Origin: JBBDXA01 sp040902585
GTDB lineage: Bacteria > Planctomycetota > Phycisphaerae > Phycisphaerales > Phycisphaeraceae
Assembly: GCA_040902585.1 (NCBI GenBank)
Contig: JBBDXA010000118.1
Location: forward strand, 1-31,289
Direction of reading: 5' to 3'
DNA length: 31,289 nt
This document shows, piece by piece, positions 1-7,889 of this stretch (its first letter is position 1; each line of letters starts with the position of its first letter). The notes beneath the pieces were generated by a model. It made no database searches, had not been told where the DNA came from, and saw only the letters and a list, made by a program, of their open reading frames with translations. The position numbers were made by a program, and so were the translations under genes.

Positions 1-11
1 TGCTTTCAAGC

Positions 12-39
12 CCCCCCCGGCCCCCGGCCCCCGGACACC
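12..39. repeat. Heptamer tandem array (GGCCCCC type)
   Basis: Four 7-nt units run in register: CCCCCCC, GGCCCCC, GGCCCCC and GGACACC. The array ends four bases before the ATG at 44 and leaves no room for a Shine-Dalgarno sequence. It shares the 7-nt period, but not the sequence, of other arrays in this window. Confidence 0.6.
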
Positions 40-43
40 GCCC

Positions 44-1240
44 ATGCTCTTCTCGCTCACCAAACGCATGCTCACCACCGTCGATAAACGGTGCCTGTGG
101 AAGTTCATCTGGAACTTCGGGTACAGGGGCATGCGCTCGGTGATGAAGTTCAAGAAGCGATTGAAGCAGGGCGTCTACTTTCCGCCGTTCCTTTACATCT
201 CCATTATTAATAGCTGCAACCTGCGCTGTCAGGGGTGCTGGGTGAAGGTCGATGGTCCCAGCCACAAGATCAGTCTGGGCGACATGAACCGCGTCATCAA
301 CGATGCGAAGGCCCACGGCAACGCGTTCTTCGGCATCCTCGGCGGGGAGCCGACGATGCACCCGCAGCTCATGGAGATTTTCCGGGCACACCCCGACTGC
401 TACTTCCAGCTTTTCACCAACGGCATGCTCATCACCGATGAGATGGCGGAGGACCTGCGGCAGTGCGGCAACGTCAGCCCGCTGATCTCCATCGAAGGCA
501 GCGAGATTATTTCCGACGAACGCCGCGGCCGCTTCAACGTGCTGAATAAGACGATGGAAGGCCTGCACAACTGCATGCGCCGCAAGCTCATCACCGGCGT
601 CGCCACCAGCGTCTGCCAGACCAACTACGAACTCGTGAGCGAAGGCTGGCTCGATCGCCTGATCGAGATGGGCGTTCACTACTGCTGGTTCCACACCTAT
701 CGTCCGGTCGGCGCGAATCCTTCGCCGCAGCTTGCCCTCAATCCGGATCAGCTTCTGAATATTCGGCGGTTCATTGTGAACATGCGCAAGCAGAAGCCGA
801 TCGGGATCATCGATGCGTACTGGGACGATGAAGGCAACGCACTGTGCCCGGCTGCGACGGGGATCAGCCATCACATCAACCCGTGGGGCGAGATCGAGCC
901 TTGCCCGATCGTGCAGTTTGCCCGCGAGACGATTCATACGAATGACAGCATCTATAAAACGATGACCGAGTCGGCCTACCTCGAAGACTTCCGCAGGACG
1001 GCGGCGAAGGCGACGCGCGGCTGCGTGGTGCTGGAGCGGCCTGATCTACTGAAGCAGGTGATCGATCGTCACCGCGCGACAGACTCGACGCACCGCGAAG
1101 CCGGCGCGGGCATGCAGGAGATCGAAGCGATGAAGCCGCGTATGAGCCAGCACCAGCCTGGCAAAGAGATTCCCGAGGAACACTGGATGTACCGGATCGC
1201 GAAGAAGAATTTCTTCTTCGGGTTCGGGGCGTATACGTAA
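44..1240 (+). CDS. Radical SAM protein with SPASM-like C-terminal cysteines
   Basis: A 398-residue cytoplasmic enzyme predicted to bind a [4Fe-4S] cluster and cleave S-adenosylmethionine. The CxxxCxxC motif is C58-N-L-R-C62-Q-G-C65, followed by the GGEP motif at residues 100-103, which contacts SAM in this superfamily. C-terminal cysteines C268, C287 and C327 resemble an incomplete SPASM/twitch auxiliary-cluster domain, so a second cluster is possible. The first 50 residues are basic and aromatic and precede the barrel. No ribosome site is visible before ATG 44 because a heptamer array abuts it; internal Met codons at residues 9, 30 and 34 are alternative starts. It is followed on the same strand by an S23 cassette and then by isoprenoid-type genes, so a role in modifying an isoprenoid or a related product is inferred. 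The substrate is unknown. Confidence 0.85.
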   Translation: MLFSLTKRMLTTVDKRCLWKFIWNFGYRGMRSVMKFKKRLKQGVYFPPFLYISIINSCNLRCQGCWVKVDGPSHKISLGDMNRVINDAKAHGNAFFGILGGEPTMHPQLMEIFRAHPDCYFQLFTNGMLITDEMAEDLRQCGNVSPLISIEGSEIISDERRGRFNVLNKTMEGLHNCMRRKLITGVATSVCQTNYELVSEGWLDRLIEMGVHYCWFHTYRPVGANPSPQLALNPDQLLNIRRFIVNMRKQKPIGIIDAYWDDEGNALCPAATGISHHINPWGEIEPCPIVQFARETIHTNDSIYKTMTESAYLEDFRRTAAKATRGCVVLERPDLLKQVIDRHRATDSTHREAGAGMQEIEAMKPRMSQHQPGKEIPEEHWMYRIAKKNFFFGFGAYT

Positions 1241-1243
1241 GGA

Positions 1244-1280
1244 AAATCTTGAAATCCTGAAATCAGGAAATCTTGAAATC
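1244..1280. repeat. Left arm of the S23 cassette inverted repeat (octamer array)
   Basis: The arm is built of 8-nt units of the form GAAATCNN (GAAATCCT, GAAATCAG, GAAATCTT). It begins four bases after the radical SAM stop codon. It pairs with 1691-1727 with one mismatch. Confidence 0.85.
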
Positions 1281-1307
1281 AGAGGCAAACATTGGAGATT
1301 TACGTAC

Positions 1308-1679
1308 ATGGGAAGCCGCCTGCGAGACGACCTGCTTGAACGATTTGTTTCTTACGCAGTTCGTATCGTGGACTTGGCCGAAACACTGGACGAATGTAGG
1401 CGACCGCGTAGGGTGATTGACCAGATCATTGGCAGCGGCACTTCGCCGGGTGCCCAGATGTTTGAGGCGAGCGAAGCACTGAGCCGGCGTGACTTTTCAA
1501 AGATGCTGGGACAGGCGGCCAAAGAACTGAGTGAAACCCGATTCTGGTTGTTGCTGTTACAGAGAAAGAATTGGATTGCCGAAACGATTCTTATGCCGTT
1601 ACTTGACGAGACAAACCAGTTGTTGAAGATCGTAAAGGCGATGCGTTCGCGAACCCGGCGAAACGAAAGCGGCGACTGA
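1308..1679 (+). CDS. Four-helix bundle protein, S23/IVS family
   Basis: A 123-residue, mostly helical, basic protein. The region around residues 38-65, with IDQIIGSGTSPGAQMFEASE followed by SRRDF, is the signature of the four-helix-bundle family named after 23S rRNA intervening-sequence ORFs; diversity-generating retroelement Avd proteins are relatives. Family members are small pentameric, probably nucleic-acid-binding bundles; biochemical function is mostly unknown. ATG 1308 is supported by GGAG at 1294-1297, ten bases upstream. The gene is clearly more AT-rich than its neighbours and lies between long inverted repeats, which suggests independent acquisition. No reverse transcriptase or template repeat was seen, so it is not part of a retroelement in this window. 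Confidence 0.85.
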   Translation: MGSRLRDDLLERFVSYAVRIVDLAETLDECRRPRRVIDQIIGSGTSPGAQMFEASEALSRRDFSKMLGQAAKELSETRFWLLLLQRKNWIAETILMPLLDETNQLLKIVKAMRSRTRRNESGD

Positions 1680-1690
1680 TACCACGCCTT

Positions 1691-1727
1691 GATTTCAAGA
1701 TTTCCTGATTTCAAGATTTCAAGATTT
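1691..1727. repeat. Right arm of the S23 cassette inverted repeat (octamer array)
   Basis: Octamers GATTTCAA, GATTTCCT, GATTTCAA and GATTTCAA are followed by GATTT. The arm starts 11 bases after the S23 stop codon and ends 11 bases before the next start codon. Confidence 0.85.
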
Positions 1728-1738
1728 AGGACTCCCTC

Positions 1739-3643
1739 ATGCAGTTACCTTTGACGACGCTTCCCGTGATCGCCCCGCAGCGCCCCGAGCGCCCGCCGCA
1801 GGCGAATGTGCCGCCGACGCGGGGCGAGCGCGAGTACCTGCACCGGCTGATCGCGTCGTACGTGGCGAAGGAAAAGCCCGTCCCGCCGATGCCGCTCCAG
1901 GAGCTGCGCGTCCGGGCGGATGACATCATCAGGACAGCCGACATCGCCCCGGTTTTTCGCGAATACATCGCCATCCTGATCAACAACGAAGCGTGGAAGG
2001 AACACCTCGCCCCCGTGCCCTTCGAGCGGCGGCTGCTGCTGCTGCCCAAGTGCCTTCGCGATGAGGAACGCTGCCCCGCGCCGTTCGATGAGTTCGGCCT
2101 GCTGTGCAAACAGTGCGGCCTGTGCTCCATCCAGGACTTGCAGAACGAAGCGGAACGCCTCGGCTATGCCGTGCTGACGGCTGAAGGCTCGGCCATCGTC
2201 ACCGCCATCATCGAGACCGGCAAGATCGACGCGATCGTCGGCGTCTCCTGCCTCAGCGTCCTCGAAAAAGCCTTCCCTTATATGGAAGCGGCCGCGATCC
2301 CCGGCGTTGCGATTCCGCTCTTGCAGGACGATTGCAAGGACACCAATCTCGACATCGAATGGCTCTGGGACATGATTCACCTCACCAGTGAAGACCAGAC
2401 CCGCCGGCTTGATCTCGACACGCTGCGCGACGAAGTAGATAGTTGGTTCACACTCGAATCACTCGAACGCATCATGGGCAGAGCGACGAGTCATCCGGAA
2501 CAGGTCTCGCGTCAGTGGCTGAGCCGCGCGGGCAAACGCTGGCGTCCGTTTCTCGCCGTCTGCATGTGGAAGGCGATGCAGGGAGAAAAGGGCCAGGGGC
2601 CAGGGGCCAAGGGCCAAGGGGAACACCAGCCCGAGAATCCGCAATCCGCGATCCGAAATCCGACATCCCCTGGCCCCTGGCCCTTGGCCCTTGGCCCTAC
2701 CTTCCCCCTCGGCCTCATGAAACTCGCCGTCGCCGTCGAATGCTTTCACAAAGCCTCGCTCATTCACGATGACATCGAAGACAACGACGATGTGCGCTAC
2801 GACGAACCCACGCTGCATGCCGAGCTGGGCATCCCCATCGCCCTGAACGTCGGCGACCTGATGCTCGGCGAAGGTTACCGTCTCATCGCCGAGTGCGGCA
2901 GCGAGGCCCCGGCCATCGTCCAGATGCTCAAGGTCGCTTCCGAAGGCCACCGCCAACTCTCCATCGGCCAGGGCCAGGAACTGAAGTGGCTACGCGATCC
3001 ATCGCCGCTCGAACCGTCGCAGGTGATCGACATCTTCCGCCGCAAGACCGCGCCGGCGTTCGAGGTCGCCTTGAAACTCGGCGCGCTCTATGCGTGGAAA
3101 GAAGAGCCGGAGACAGGAGACAGGGGACAGGAGACAGGAAACAATCCGCAATCCGCAATCCCCGATCCGCAATCCCTCGACGACCTGCTCGACACCATGC
3201 ACGACTATTCCGAAGCCCTCGGCATCGCCTACCAGGTGAAGGATGACCTAGACGACTTCGAAGGCTCGATTGATTCCAACGACACCGAAGCGATGCGCCT
3301 TTCCATCTGCCTGGCGATCGCCCATGAACGTGCCAAGCGTGACAACAAAGCCTTGCTCGCCTCGCTGTGGGCCAAGGATGCGGCGCCTGATGCCGCGGCC
3401 CTCGCACAGGTGAAGACCATCTGCGATGAAGTCGAAGCGAGCACGCATGCGAGGCAGTTGCATGATGTGTACAAGGAACAGGCGATCCGTTCGCTGCGGT
3501 CGCTGGAGAACGCGAGCGTGAAGGGTTTGCTTCGTCGCGTGATGACGAAGATTTTTGATGACCTGAAGATCGAGGGCTGGTGCCGTGACGATGAGACTGG
3601 AAACGCTGCAGGTAGCGAGGCTGTCGCCGAAGCTGCTCAGTGA
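1739..3643 (+). CDS. DUF116-polyprenyl synthetase fusion protein
   Basis: A 634-residue two-domain protein. Residues about 60-245 match DUF116, with the cysteine motif C123-K-Q-C126-G-L-C129 that may bind metal. Residues about 250-620 are a trans-isoprenyl diphosphate synthase, which condenses isopentenyl diphosphate with an allylic diphosphate. Both aspartate-rich motifs are present: D344-D-I-E-D348 and D502-D-L-D-D506. Two low-complexity segments, residues 284-320 and 457-480, are encoded by heptamer arrays and look inserted in frame, away from the catalytic motifs. ATG 1739 has AGGA seven bases upstream. The 3' end overlaps the prenyltransferase-repeat gene by 59 bases, which suggests translational coupling. 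Product chain length cannot be judged. Confidence 0.85.
   Translation: MQLPLTTLPVIAPQRPERPPQANVPPTRGEREYLHRLIASYVAKEKPVPPMPLQELRVRADDIIRTADIAPVFREYIAILINNEAWKEHLAPVPFERRLLLLPKCLRDEERCPAPFDEFGLLCKQCGLCSIQDLQNEAERLGYAVLTAEGSAIVTAIIETGKIDAIVGVSCLSVLEKAFPYMEAAAIPGVAIPLLQDDCKDTNLDIEWLWDMIHLTSEDQTRRLDLDTLRDEVDSWFTLESLERIMGRATSHPEQVSRQWLSRAGKRWRPFLAVCMWKAMQGEKGQGPGAKGQGEHQPENPQSAIRNPTSPGPWPLALGPTFPLGLMKLAVAVECFHKASLIHDDIEDNDDVRYDEPTLHAELGIPIALNVGDLMLGEGYRLIAECGSEAPAIVQMLKVASEGHRQLSIGQGQELKWLRDPSPLEPSQVIDIFRRKTAPAFEVALKLGALYAWKEEPETGDRGQETGNNPQSAIPDPQSLDDLLDTMHDYSEALGIAYQVKDDLDDFEGSIDSNDTEAMRLSICLAIAHERAKRDNKALLASLWAKDAAPDAAALAQVKTICDEVEASTHARQLHDVYKEQAIRSLRSLENASVKGLLRRVMTKIFDDLKIEGWCRDDETGNAAGSEAVAEAAQ
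2590..2697. repeat. Intragenic heptamer arrays, inverted pair
   Basis: Units GGGCCAG and GGGCCAA (2590-2621) are followed by AATCCGC/GATCCGA-type units and then by TGGCCCC/TGGCCCT units (2667-2697). The outer arrays are inverted relative to each other and could fold into a long GC stem. They encode residues of the type GQGPGAKGQG and PWPLALGP within the synthetase. Confidence 0.75.
3110..3178. repeat. Intragenic heptamer array (GAGACAG then TCCGCAA)
   Basis: About ten consecutive 7-nt units first read GAGACAG/GGGACAG and then switch without losing register to TCCGCAA/TCCCCGA. Reading frame is preserved, giving a hydrophilic linker at residues 457-480 of the synthetase. Confidence 0.7.
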
Positions 3644-4478
3644 AGCCCGCGATCTGGTGGCTGATTACGTGCGAAGTCAGTTCCGGCTCGACCCCGCGAC
3701 CGGTGAGGGGGCGTTTATCAATCGCGCGGAAAAGCCGGACCTTTACTACACGGTGTTCGGCATCGACTGTCTGCTGGCGTTGCGCGAGGATCTGCCGCGC
3801 GGGGCGCTCTTGAAATATGCGGAGTCGTTCGGCGAAGGCGAAGGGCTCGACTTAGTCCATCTCGGCTGTCTCGCCCGGCTGTGGGCCGCGATGGACGTGA
3901 CACCCACCAACGTCAAAGGCTCCATCCTCACCCGCATCGAAGCCTACCGCAGCGGCGATGGCGGCTACTCGCAATCGAAGAAAGCGACGCACGGCTCCAA
4001 CTACGCCTGCTTCGTCGCGCTCGGTGCGCATCAGGATCTCAAATCTGAAATCTCTCATCCCCAAGGTCTAATCACCTGTATAGCCTCGCAGCGCACGAGG
4101 GATGGGGCCTACTCCAACGGCCCCGATCTGCCGCTGGGGACCACGCCCACCACCGCCGCCGCCCTGACCATGCTGCGCGTCCTTCAGCAGCCCCATGACC
4201 GCGCCGCCGGCGACTGGCTGCTGGCGCAACAACACCCGCAGGGCGGCTTCCTCGCCGTGCCCGATGCCCCGATGCCCGACCTGCTTTCCACGGCCGTGGC
4301 CCTGCATGCCCTCAGCGGTATTCACGTCGAGATCGCTCCCATCAGGGACAAAACGCTCGATTTTCTGGACAGCCTCTGGGTCAACCGCGGCTCCTTCTTC
4401 GGCACCTGGTCCGAAGACACGCTCGATGTCGAGTACACGTACTACGCGCTGCTTGCGTTGGGGCACCTTAGCCTGTAA
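3585..4478 (+). CDS. Prenyltransferase/squalene oxidase repeat protein
   Basis: A 297-residue alpha-toroid-type protein. Repeats typical of prenyltransferase beta subunits and squalene/terpene cyclases are visible: GDGGYSQSKKATHGSNYACF, TRDGAYSN near the middle, PQGGFLAVPDAPMPD, and GTWSEDTLDVEYTYYALLAL at the end. No DxDD cyclase motif was seen, so a protein-prenyltransferase-beta-like fold is more likely than a hopene cyclase; no alpha subunit is present. GTG 3585 is preferred because GAGGG at 3572-3576 is eight bases upstream; ATG 3591 is the alternative. It overlaps the end of the polyprenyl synthetase gene. A short heptamer array lies inside it at 4035-4062. A role in using the prenyl diphosphate made by the upstream protein is inferred. 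Confidence 0.75.
   Translation: MTMRLETLQVARLSPKLLSEARDLVADYVRSQFRLDPATGEGAFINRAEKPDLYYTVFGIDCLLALREDLPRGALLKYAESFGEGEGLDLVHLGCLARLWAAMDVTPTNVKGSILTRIEAYRSGDGGYSQSKKATHGSNYACFVALGAHQDLKSEISHPQGLITCIASQRTRDGAYSNGPDLPLGTTPTTAAALTMLRVLQQPHDRAAGDWLLAQQHPQGGFLAVPDAPMPDLLSTAVALHALSGIHVEIAPIRDKTLDFLDSLWVNRGSFFGTWSEDTLDVEYTYYALLALGHLSL
4035..4062. repeat. Intragenic heptamer array (GATCTCA type)
   Basis: Four 7-nt units, GATCTCA, AATCTGA, AATCTCT and CATCCCC, lie in frame in the prenyltransferase-repeat gene. They encode a short loop near residues 151-160. Confidence 0.5.
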
Positions 4479-4526
4479 ACCACTGCTTTGGCCGACATCG
4501 ATGTTCCGCGAGGTCCGCTGTTTTCC

Positions 4527-6005
4527 ATGACCTTCACCACGCTCACCTTCATTCTCTTCCTCTGGCTCGTCTTCGCGCTCTACTGGACGCTTCGCTATCG
4601 CACCGCTCAGAACATCCTGCTGATCGTCGCCAGCTACAGCTTTTACGCGTGGTGGGATTATCGCTTCTGCGCCCTGATGCTCATCTCGAGCCTGATCGAC
4701 TACATCGCGGCCCTGTCGATCGACAGATCGCCGAAGCGCGGCGTCCGGCGGGCGTGGATGTGGGTCAGCGTCGCGATGAACCTGGGCATGCTCGGGTTCT
4801 TCAAGTATTTCAATTTCTTCGCCGAGAGTTTCACCGCCATGATGCGCAGCCTCGGATGGGAGGTGGGCGATGTCACGCTCAAGATCGTCCTGCCCGTGGG
4901 CATCAGCTTCTACACGTTCCAGACCATGAGCTACACGCTGGATGTGTACTTCGGGAAGATGCGGGCGACGCGGAGGCTCATCGATTACATGGCCTACGTG
5001 TGCTTCTTTCCGCAGCTTGTCGCGGGGCCGATCGAAAGGGCGACGCAGTTTCTGCCGCAGTTCACCGCGCCGCGCACGTTTGATGATGCTGAGGCGACCG
5101 ACGGGTGCCGGCAGATTCTCTGGGGCTTTTTTAAGAAGATGATCATCGCCGACCGCATGGCGATCCTCGTCGCCAAAGTTTACGGTTCGGACGGCACCGG
5201 CGTCACGCTGGATCAGGCGTCGGGGCCGACCGTCATCTTCGGCACCATCGCCTTCGCGTTCCAGATTTACTGCGATTTCTCCGCCTACTCCGACATCGCC
5301 ATCGGCACCGCCAAGTTGTTCGGCTTCCGGCTCATGCGCAACTTCGCGTATCCCTACTTCTCGCAATCCATCCGCCAGTTCTGGCAACGCTGGCATATCT
5401 CACTGTCCACCTGGTTTCGCGATTACGTTTACATTCCGCTGGGCGGCAACCGGGGCAGTTCGCGGCGGCTGGCGATCAACTTGATGATCACCTTCATCGT
5501 CAGCGGCCTGTGGCACGGGGCTTCGTGGACGTTCATCACCTGGGGCGCGCTGATGGGTCTGGCGATCGTGGTGAGCACCTGGCGGGCCCGCAGGGCCGCG
5601 GCCGCGGGGCTCGCGCCGGCGGACCGCAGCGACACGGGGCCGGCCGGTCCGCGCCTGATGCGCATGCTGTGTACCTTCGCGGTCATCTGCCTCGGCTGGA
5701 TCTTCTTTCGCGCCCCGACGATGGCCTCCGCCACCGCCGCCGTCGGGCGGGTCTTCACCGATGTATGTACGCTTCAGGGCTTCGACTCCTGCTGGGAGCT
5801 GATGCGATCTAACGCGGGGGCCATGATCTTTGTGCTGATCCCGCTGCTGCTGGCGATCGAATGGGTCCAGCGTCACCGCGATCATCCATTGGACGTGGGG
5901 ACCTGGCCGCGCTGGGCGCGATGGACGCTGTACACCGTCGTGATCTGGGGCATCATCCTGTGGATGCCCAAGGTGCGGGCGCCGTTTATCTATTTCCAGT
6001 TCTGA
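4527..6005 (+). CDS. MBOAT family O-acyltransferase, AlgI-like
   Basis: A 492-residue polytopic inner-membrane protein of the AlgI/PatA/DltB group. These proteins move an acyl, usually acetyl, group across the membrane for transfer to polysaccharide or cell-wall polymer. Family segments are clear: ISFYTFQTMSYTLDVYFG, FPQLVAGPIERA, then QSIRQFWQRWHISLSTWFRD with YIPLGGNRG, and the catalytic-His motif GLWHGASWTFITWG with H330. ATG 4527 begins directly with the first membrane helix; the frame is open upstream to a TTG at 4488 but that stretch does not look like a membrane-protein N-terminus. GAGG lies at 4510-4513, a rather long 13 bases upstream. Two SGNH-like genes follow within 14 and 4 bases, the usual partner type for extracytoplasmic transfer. 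The acceptor polymer is unknown. Confidence 0.92.
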   Translation: MTFTTLTFILFLWLVFALYWTLRYRTAQNILLIVASYSFYAWWDYRFCALMLISSLIDYIAALSIDRSPKRGVRRAWMWVSVAMNLGMLGFFKYFNFFAESFTAMMRSLGWEVGDVTLKIVLPVGISFYTFQTMSYTLDVYFGKMRATRRLIDYMAYVCFFPQLVAGPIERATQFLPQFTAPRTFDDAEATDGCRQILWGFFKKMIIADRMAILVAKVYGSDGTGVTLDQASGPTVIFGTIAFAFQIYCDFSAYSDIAIGTAKLFGFRLMRNFAYPYFSQSIRQFWQRWHISLSTWFRDYVYIPLGGNRGSSRRLAINLMITFIVSGLWHGASWTFITWGALMGLAIVVSTWRARRAAAAGLAPADRSDTGPAGPRLMRMLCTFAVICLGWIFFRAPTMASATAAVGRVFTDVCTLQGFDSCWELMRSNAGAMIFVLIPLLLAIEWVQRHRDHPLDVGTWPRWARWTLYTVVIWGIILWMPKVRAPFIYFQF

Positions 6006-6018
6006 GGAACGCGGGATC

Positions 6019-6954
6019 ATGTTCAGGTTCGTCGTCAAGTTGTTCGGATTCGCGCTGGTGCAGGCGGCACTGGTGGTGGCGCTGATTGCCGCGACGGAGA
6101 TGCCCGTGGCGTTCTGGGGCACGACGCGCGGCAAGCATGAGATTGCGGATCGCGCCCCTTCGCCGCGCATGATCATCTCGGGCGGCTCCAGCGATGTCTT
6201 TGCCTTTGACGGCAAGGCCCTGCGCGAAGCGACCGGATACTACCCCGTCAGCCTGGCGGTCTACGCCGGGCTCGGCGTGGAGTATTTCCTCAAGGAAGCG
6301 GAGCGAGAGGCCCGGCGGGGCGATGTGATCTTTCTGAGCCTGGAGCCCCATCATTTTGCGACCTTCGGCATCAACGAGGAAGTGCTGGTTCAGATGGTGG
6401 TCGAGCGTCCGCGGAGCATCTTCCACATTCCACTGCGCCACCTTCCGCTCGTGCTGGATGAATTGCTGAATCACATCCGCGTCCACCTGGATGCCCGCAT
6501 CAGCAGCCTGTTTCGCCGCCGCAGAGCGCACGAAGTTCCGGTCGAGCTGGACGAGTACGGCATCATCATTCTGGATCGTCCCACTCCCAAGCCGTATAAG
6601 TCCCCCGCGCCTGAGGAGATGGAGGTTTTGAAGGCGAAGCCGCACGAGCTGCCGGAACTGATCGACCGGCTCAACGCGTTCGTGCGGAGATGCCGATCGC
6701 GAGGCATCGAGGTCGTGCTGGCGATGTCGCCGCACGATCGCGCGTTCTACGATTTCAATCAGGCGTACATCGACCGCGTTCACGACGAACTCGTAAAGCA
6801 CTTTGAGGGACTGCTTCTGGGGCCGCCTTCGCAGTTCGCCTGGCCGGAGTCTTACTTGTACGACTCCATGCTCCACCTGAACCTGGAAGGAAGGCGCATC
6901 CATACGGAGCGGGTCATCGAGGAATGGAAGAAGCTGAATCTCAAGGCACCATAA
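6019..6954 (+). CDS. Membrane-anchored SGNH-like acyltransferase partner (copy 1)
   Basis: A 311-residue protein with one N-terminal hydrophobic segment (residues 7-26) and a large exported domain. It has features of an SGNH/GDSL fold: IISGGSSD with S57/S58 after the first strand, and D282-S-M-L-H286-L-N near the C-terminus resembling the Asp-His block. The D-to-H spacing is one residue longer than the usual DxxH. GAGG stands shortly before ATG 6019, and the MBOAT gene ends 13 bases upstream. By analogy with AlgI-AlgJ/AlgX and DltB-DltD pairs, it probably transfers the acyl group to an envelope polymer. It is a clear paralogue of the next gene. Enzymatic competence is inferred. Confidence 0.65.
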   Translation: MFRFVVKLFGFALVQAALVVALIAATEMPVAFWGTTRGKHEIADRAPSPRMIISGGSSDVFAFDGKALREATGYYPVSLAVYAGLGVEYFLKEAEREARRGDVIFLSLEPHHFATFGINEEVLVQMVVERPRSIFHIPLRHLPLVLDELLNHIRVHLDARISSLFRRRRAHEVPVELDEYGIIILDRPTPKPYKSPAPEEMEVLKAKPHELPELIDRLNAFVRRCRSRGIEVVLAMSPHDRAFYDFNQAYIDRVHDELVKHFEGLLLGPPSQFAWPESYLYDSMLHLNLEGRRIHTERVIEEWKKLNLKAP

Positions 6955-6958
6955 CGCC

Positions 6959-7885
6959 ATGTTTCAATTCCTGACCAGGCTGTTCGGCTTCGCCCTCCTG
7001 CAAGGGGGGTTGCTGTTGCTCGTGTTCGTCGTCAAGCCGATGGACAAGGCTTACTTCAGCATGACGAACCAGAAGCACGTGCTGGCGGAATCGATCCCTT
7101 CGCCGCGCATCATCATCGCGGGTGGGTCCAACACGCTGGCCCTGATCGACGGCAAGGATCTTCGCGAAGGCACGGGGTATCACCCGATCAGCATGGGGTT
7201 GTACTTCGGCGTCGGCCTGGACTTCATGCTGGCGGAGGCCGCGGACGTTGCAAGGCCGGGCGACGTGCTGCTCCTGAGCCTGGAGCCCGAGCACTTCAGC
7301 GATCCGCGCAGCGAAAATGACACGCTGATGCAACTGGTCCTGACCCGGCCCGACAACGCCCGCTATCTTCCGCTGAGCTACATGCGGTTCTTCGGCGACA
7401 ACTTCCTGGACATGTTCTTCCAGTTCACCGGCAACCGCTTCCGGGCTCTGCTGCGGCGGAACAAAGGCAAGTACATCGTCGATGAATTCGGCATCCTGAA
7501 GTATCCCGACACGGCGCCTTCGCCCTATGAAACGCCCGACCTGAACACCCGGCGACACATGCCGATCGATCCGGCCCTGATCGATGCCCAGATCGACAAG
7601 ATCAACCGCGTGGTCCGGGAATGCAACGCGAATGGCGTTCGCGTTGTGCTGGTCATGTCGCCTTTTGATGAGGCGATCCATCGCTTCGATGCCGCGTTCT
7701 TCAAGGTGTTTGAAAAGCATCTGGCTGAGCGATATGAAGGCATTCTGCTGGCCCGGCCTGAGGAATCTCTCTGGCCCGCTGAATACTTCTTCGATTCTCC
7801 GCACCACCTGAACCACGTCGGCAGGGCCAGGCACACGCAGATGCTCATCGACCGTTGGAAACTTCTCCCGCCGCCGGCCCCGTGA
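6959..7885 (+). CDS. Membrane-anchored SGNH-like acyltransferase partner (copy 2)
   Basis: A 308-residue paralogue of the preceding protein, aligned along its whole length: N-terminal anchor (FLTRLFGFALLQGGLLLLVF), IIAGGSN with S57 at the same position, GDVLLLSLEPEHF matching GDVIFLSLEPHHF in copy 1, and D279-S-P-H-H283-L-N. It starts four bases after the stop of copy 1, so the two are probably translated together. Tandem duplication within one MBOAT operon suggests division of labour, for example two acceptors or a heteromer; this is inference. No Shine-Dalgarno site is obvious, consistent with coupling. Confidence 0.65.
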   Translation: MFQFLTRLFGFALLQGGLLLLVFVVKPMDKAYFSMTNQKHVLAESIPSPRIIIAGGSNTLALIDGKDLREGTGYHPISMGLYFGVGLDFMLAEAADVARPGDVLLLSLEPEHFSDPRSENDTLMQLVLTRPDNARYLPLSYMRFFGDNFLDMFFQFTGNRFRALLRRNKGKYIVDEFGILKYPDTAPSPYETPDLNTRRHMPIDPALIDAQIDKINRVVRECNANGVRVVLVMSPFDEAIHRFDAAFFKVFEKHLAERYEGILLARPEESLWPAEYFFDSPHHLNHVGRARHTQMLIDRWKLLPPPAP

Positions 7886-7889
7886 ACGC

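Larger units (their letters stand above)
1244..1727 (+). mobile_element. IVS-like cassette: S23 gene enclosed by 37-bp inverted repeats
   Basis: The single ORF 1308-1679 lies in a 410-nt loop between arms 1244-1280 and 1691-1727, which are reverse complements at 36 of 37 positions. The cassette sits between the radical SAM gene and the DUF116-synthetase gene, apparently interrupting an operon. The four-helix S23 family is known from intervening sequences in bacterial 23S rRNA, where flanking complementary arms form a stem around the ORF. The same architecture is seen here outside rRNA. Calling it mobile is inference; no transposase or target duplication was seen. Confidence 0.5.

Noticed and set aside
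1308..1679. Diversity-generating retroelement accessory gene (avd)
   Set aside because: The fold family is related, but no reverse transcriptase, template repeat or variable repeat was seen nearby; the inverted-repeat setting fits an IVS-like element better.
3585..4478. Squalene-hopene cyclase
   Set aside because: The protein is only 297 residues and lacks the DxDD motif; it is a shorter toroid protein.
4068..5396. Minus-strand open frame (442 codons) opposite the prenyltransferase-repeat and MBOAT genes
   Set aside because: Antisense to two well-supported genes; charged low-complexity translation and no ribosome site.
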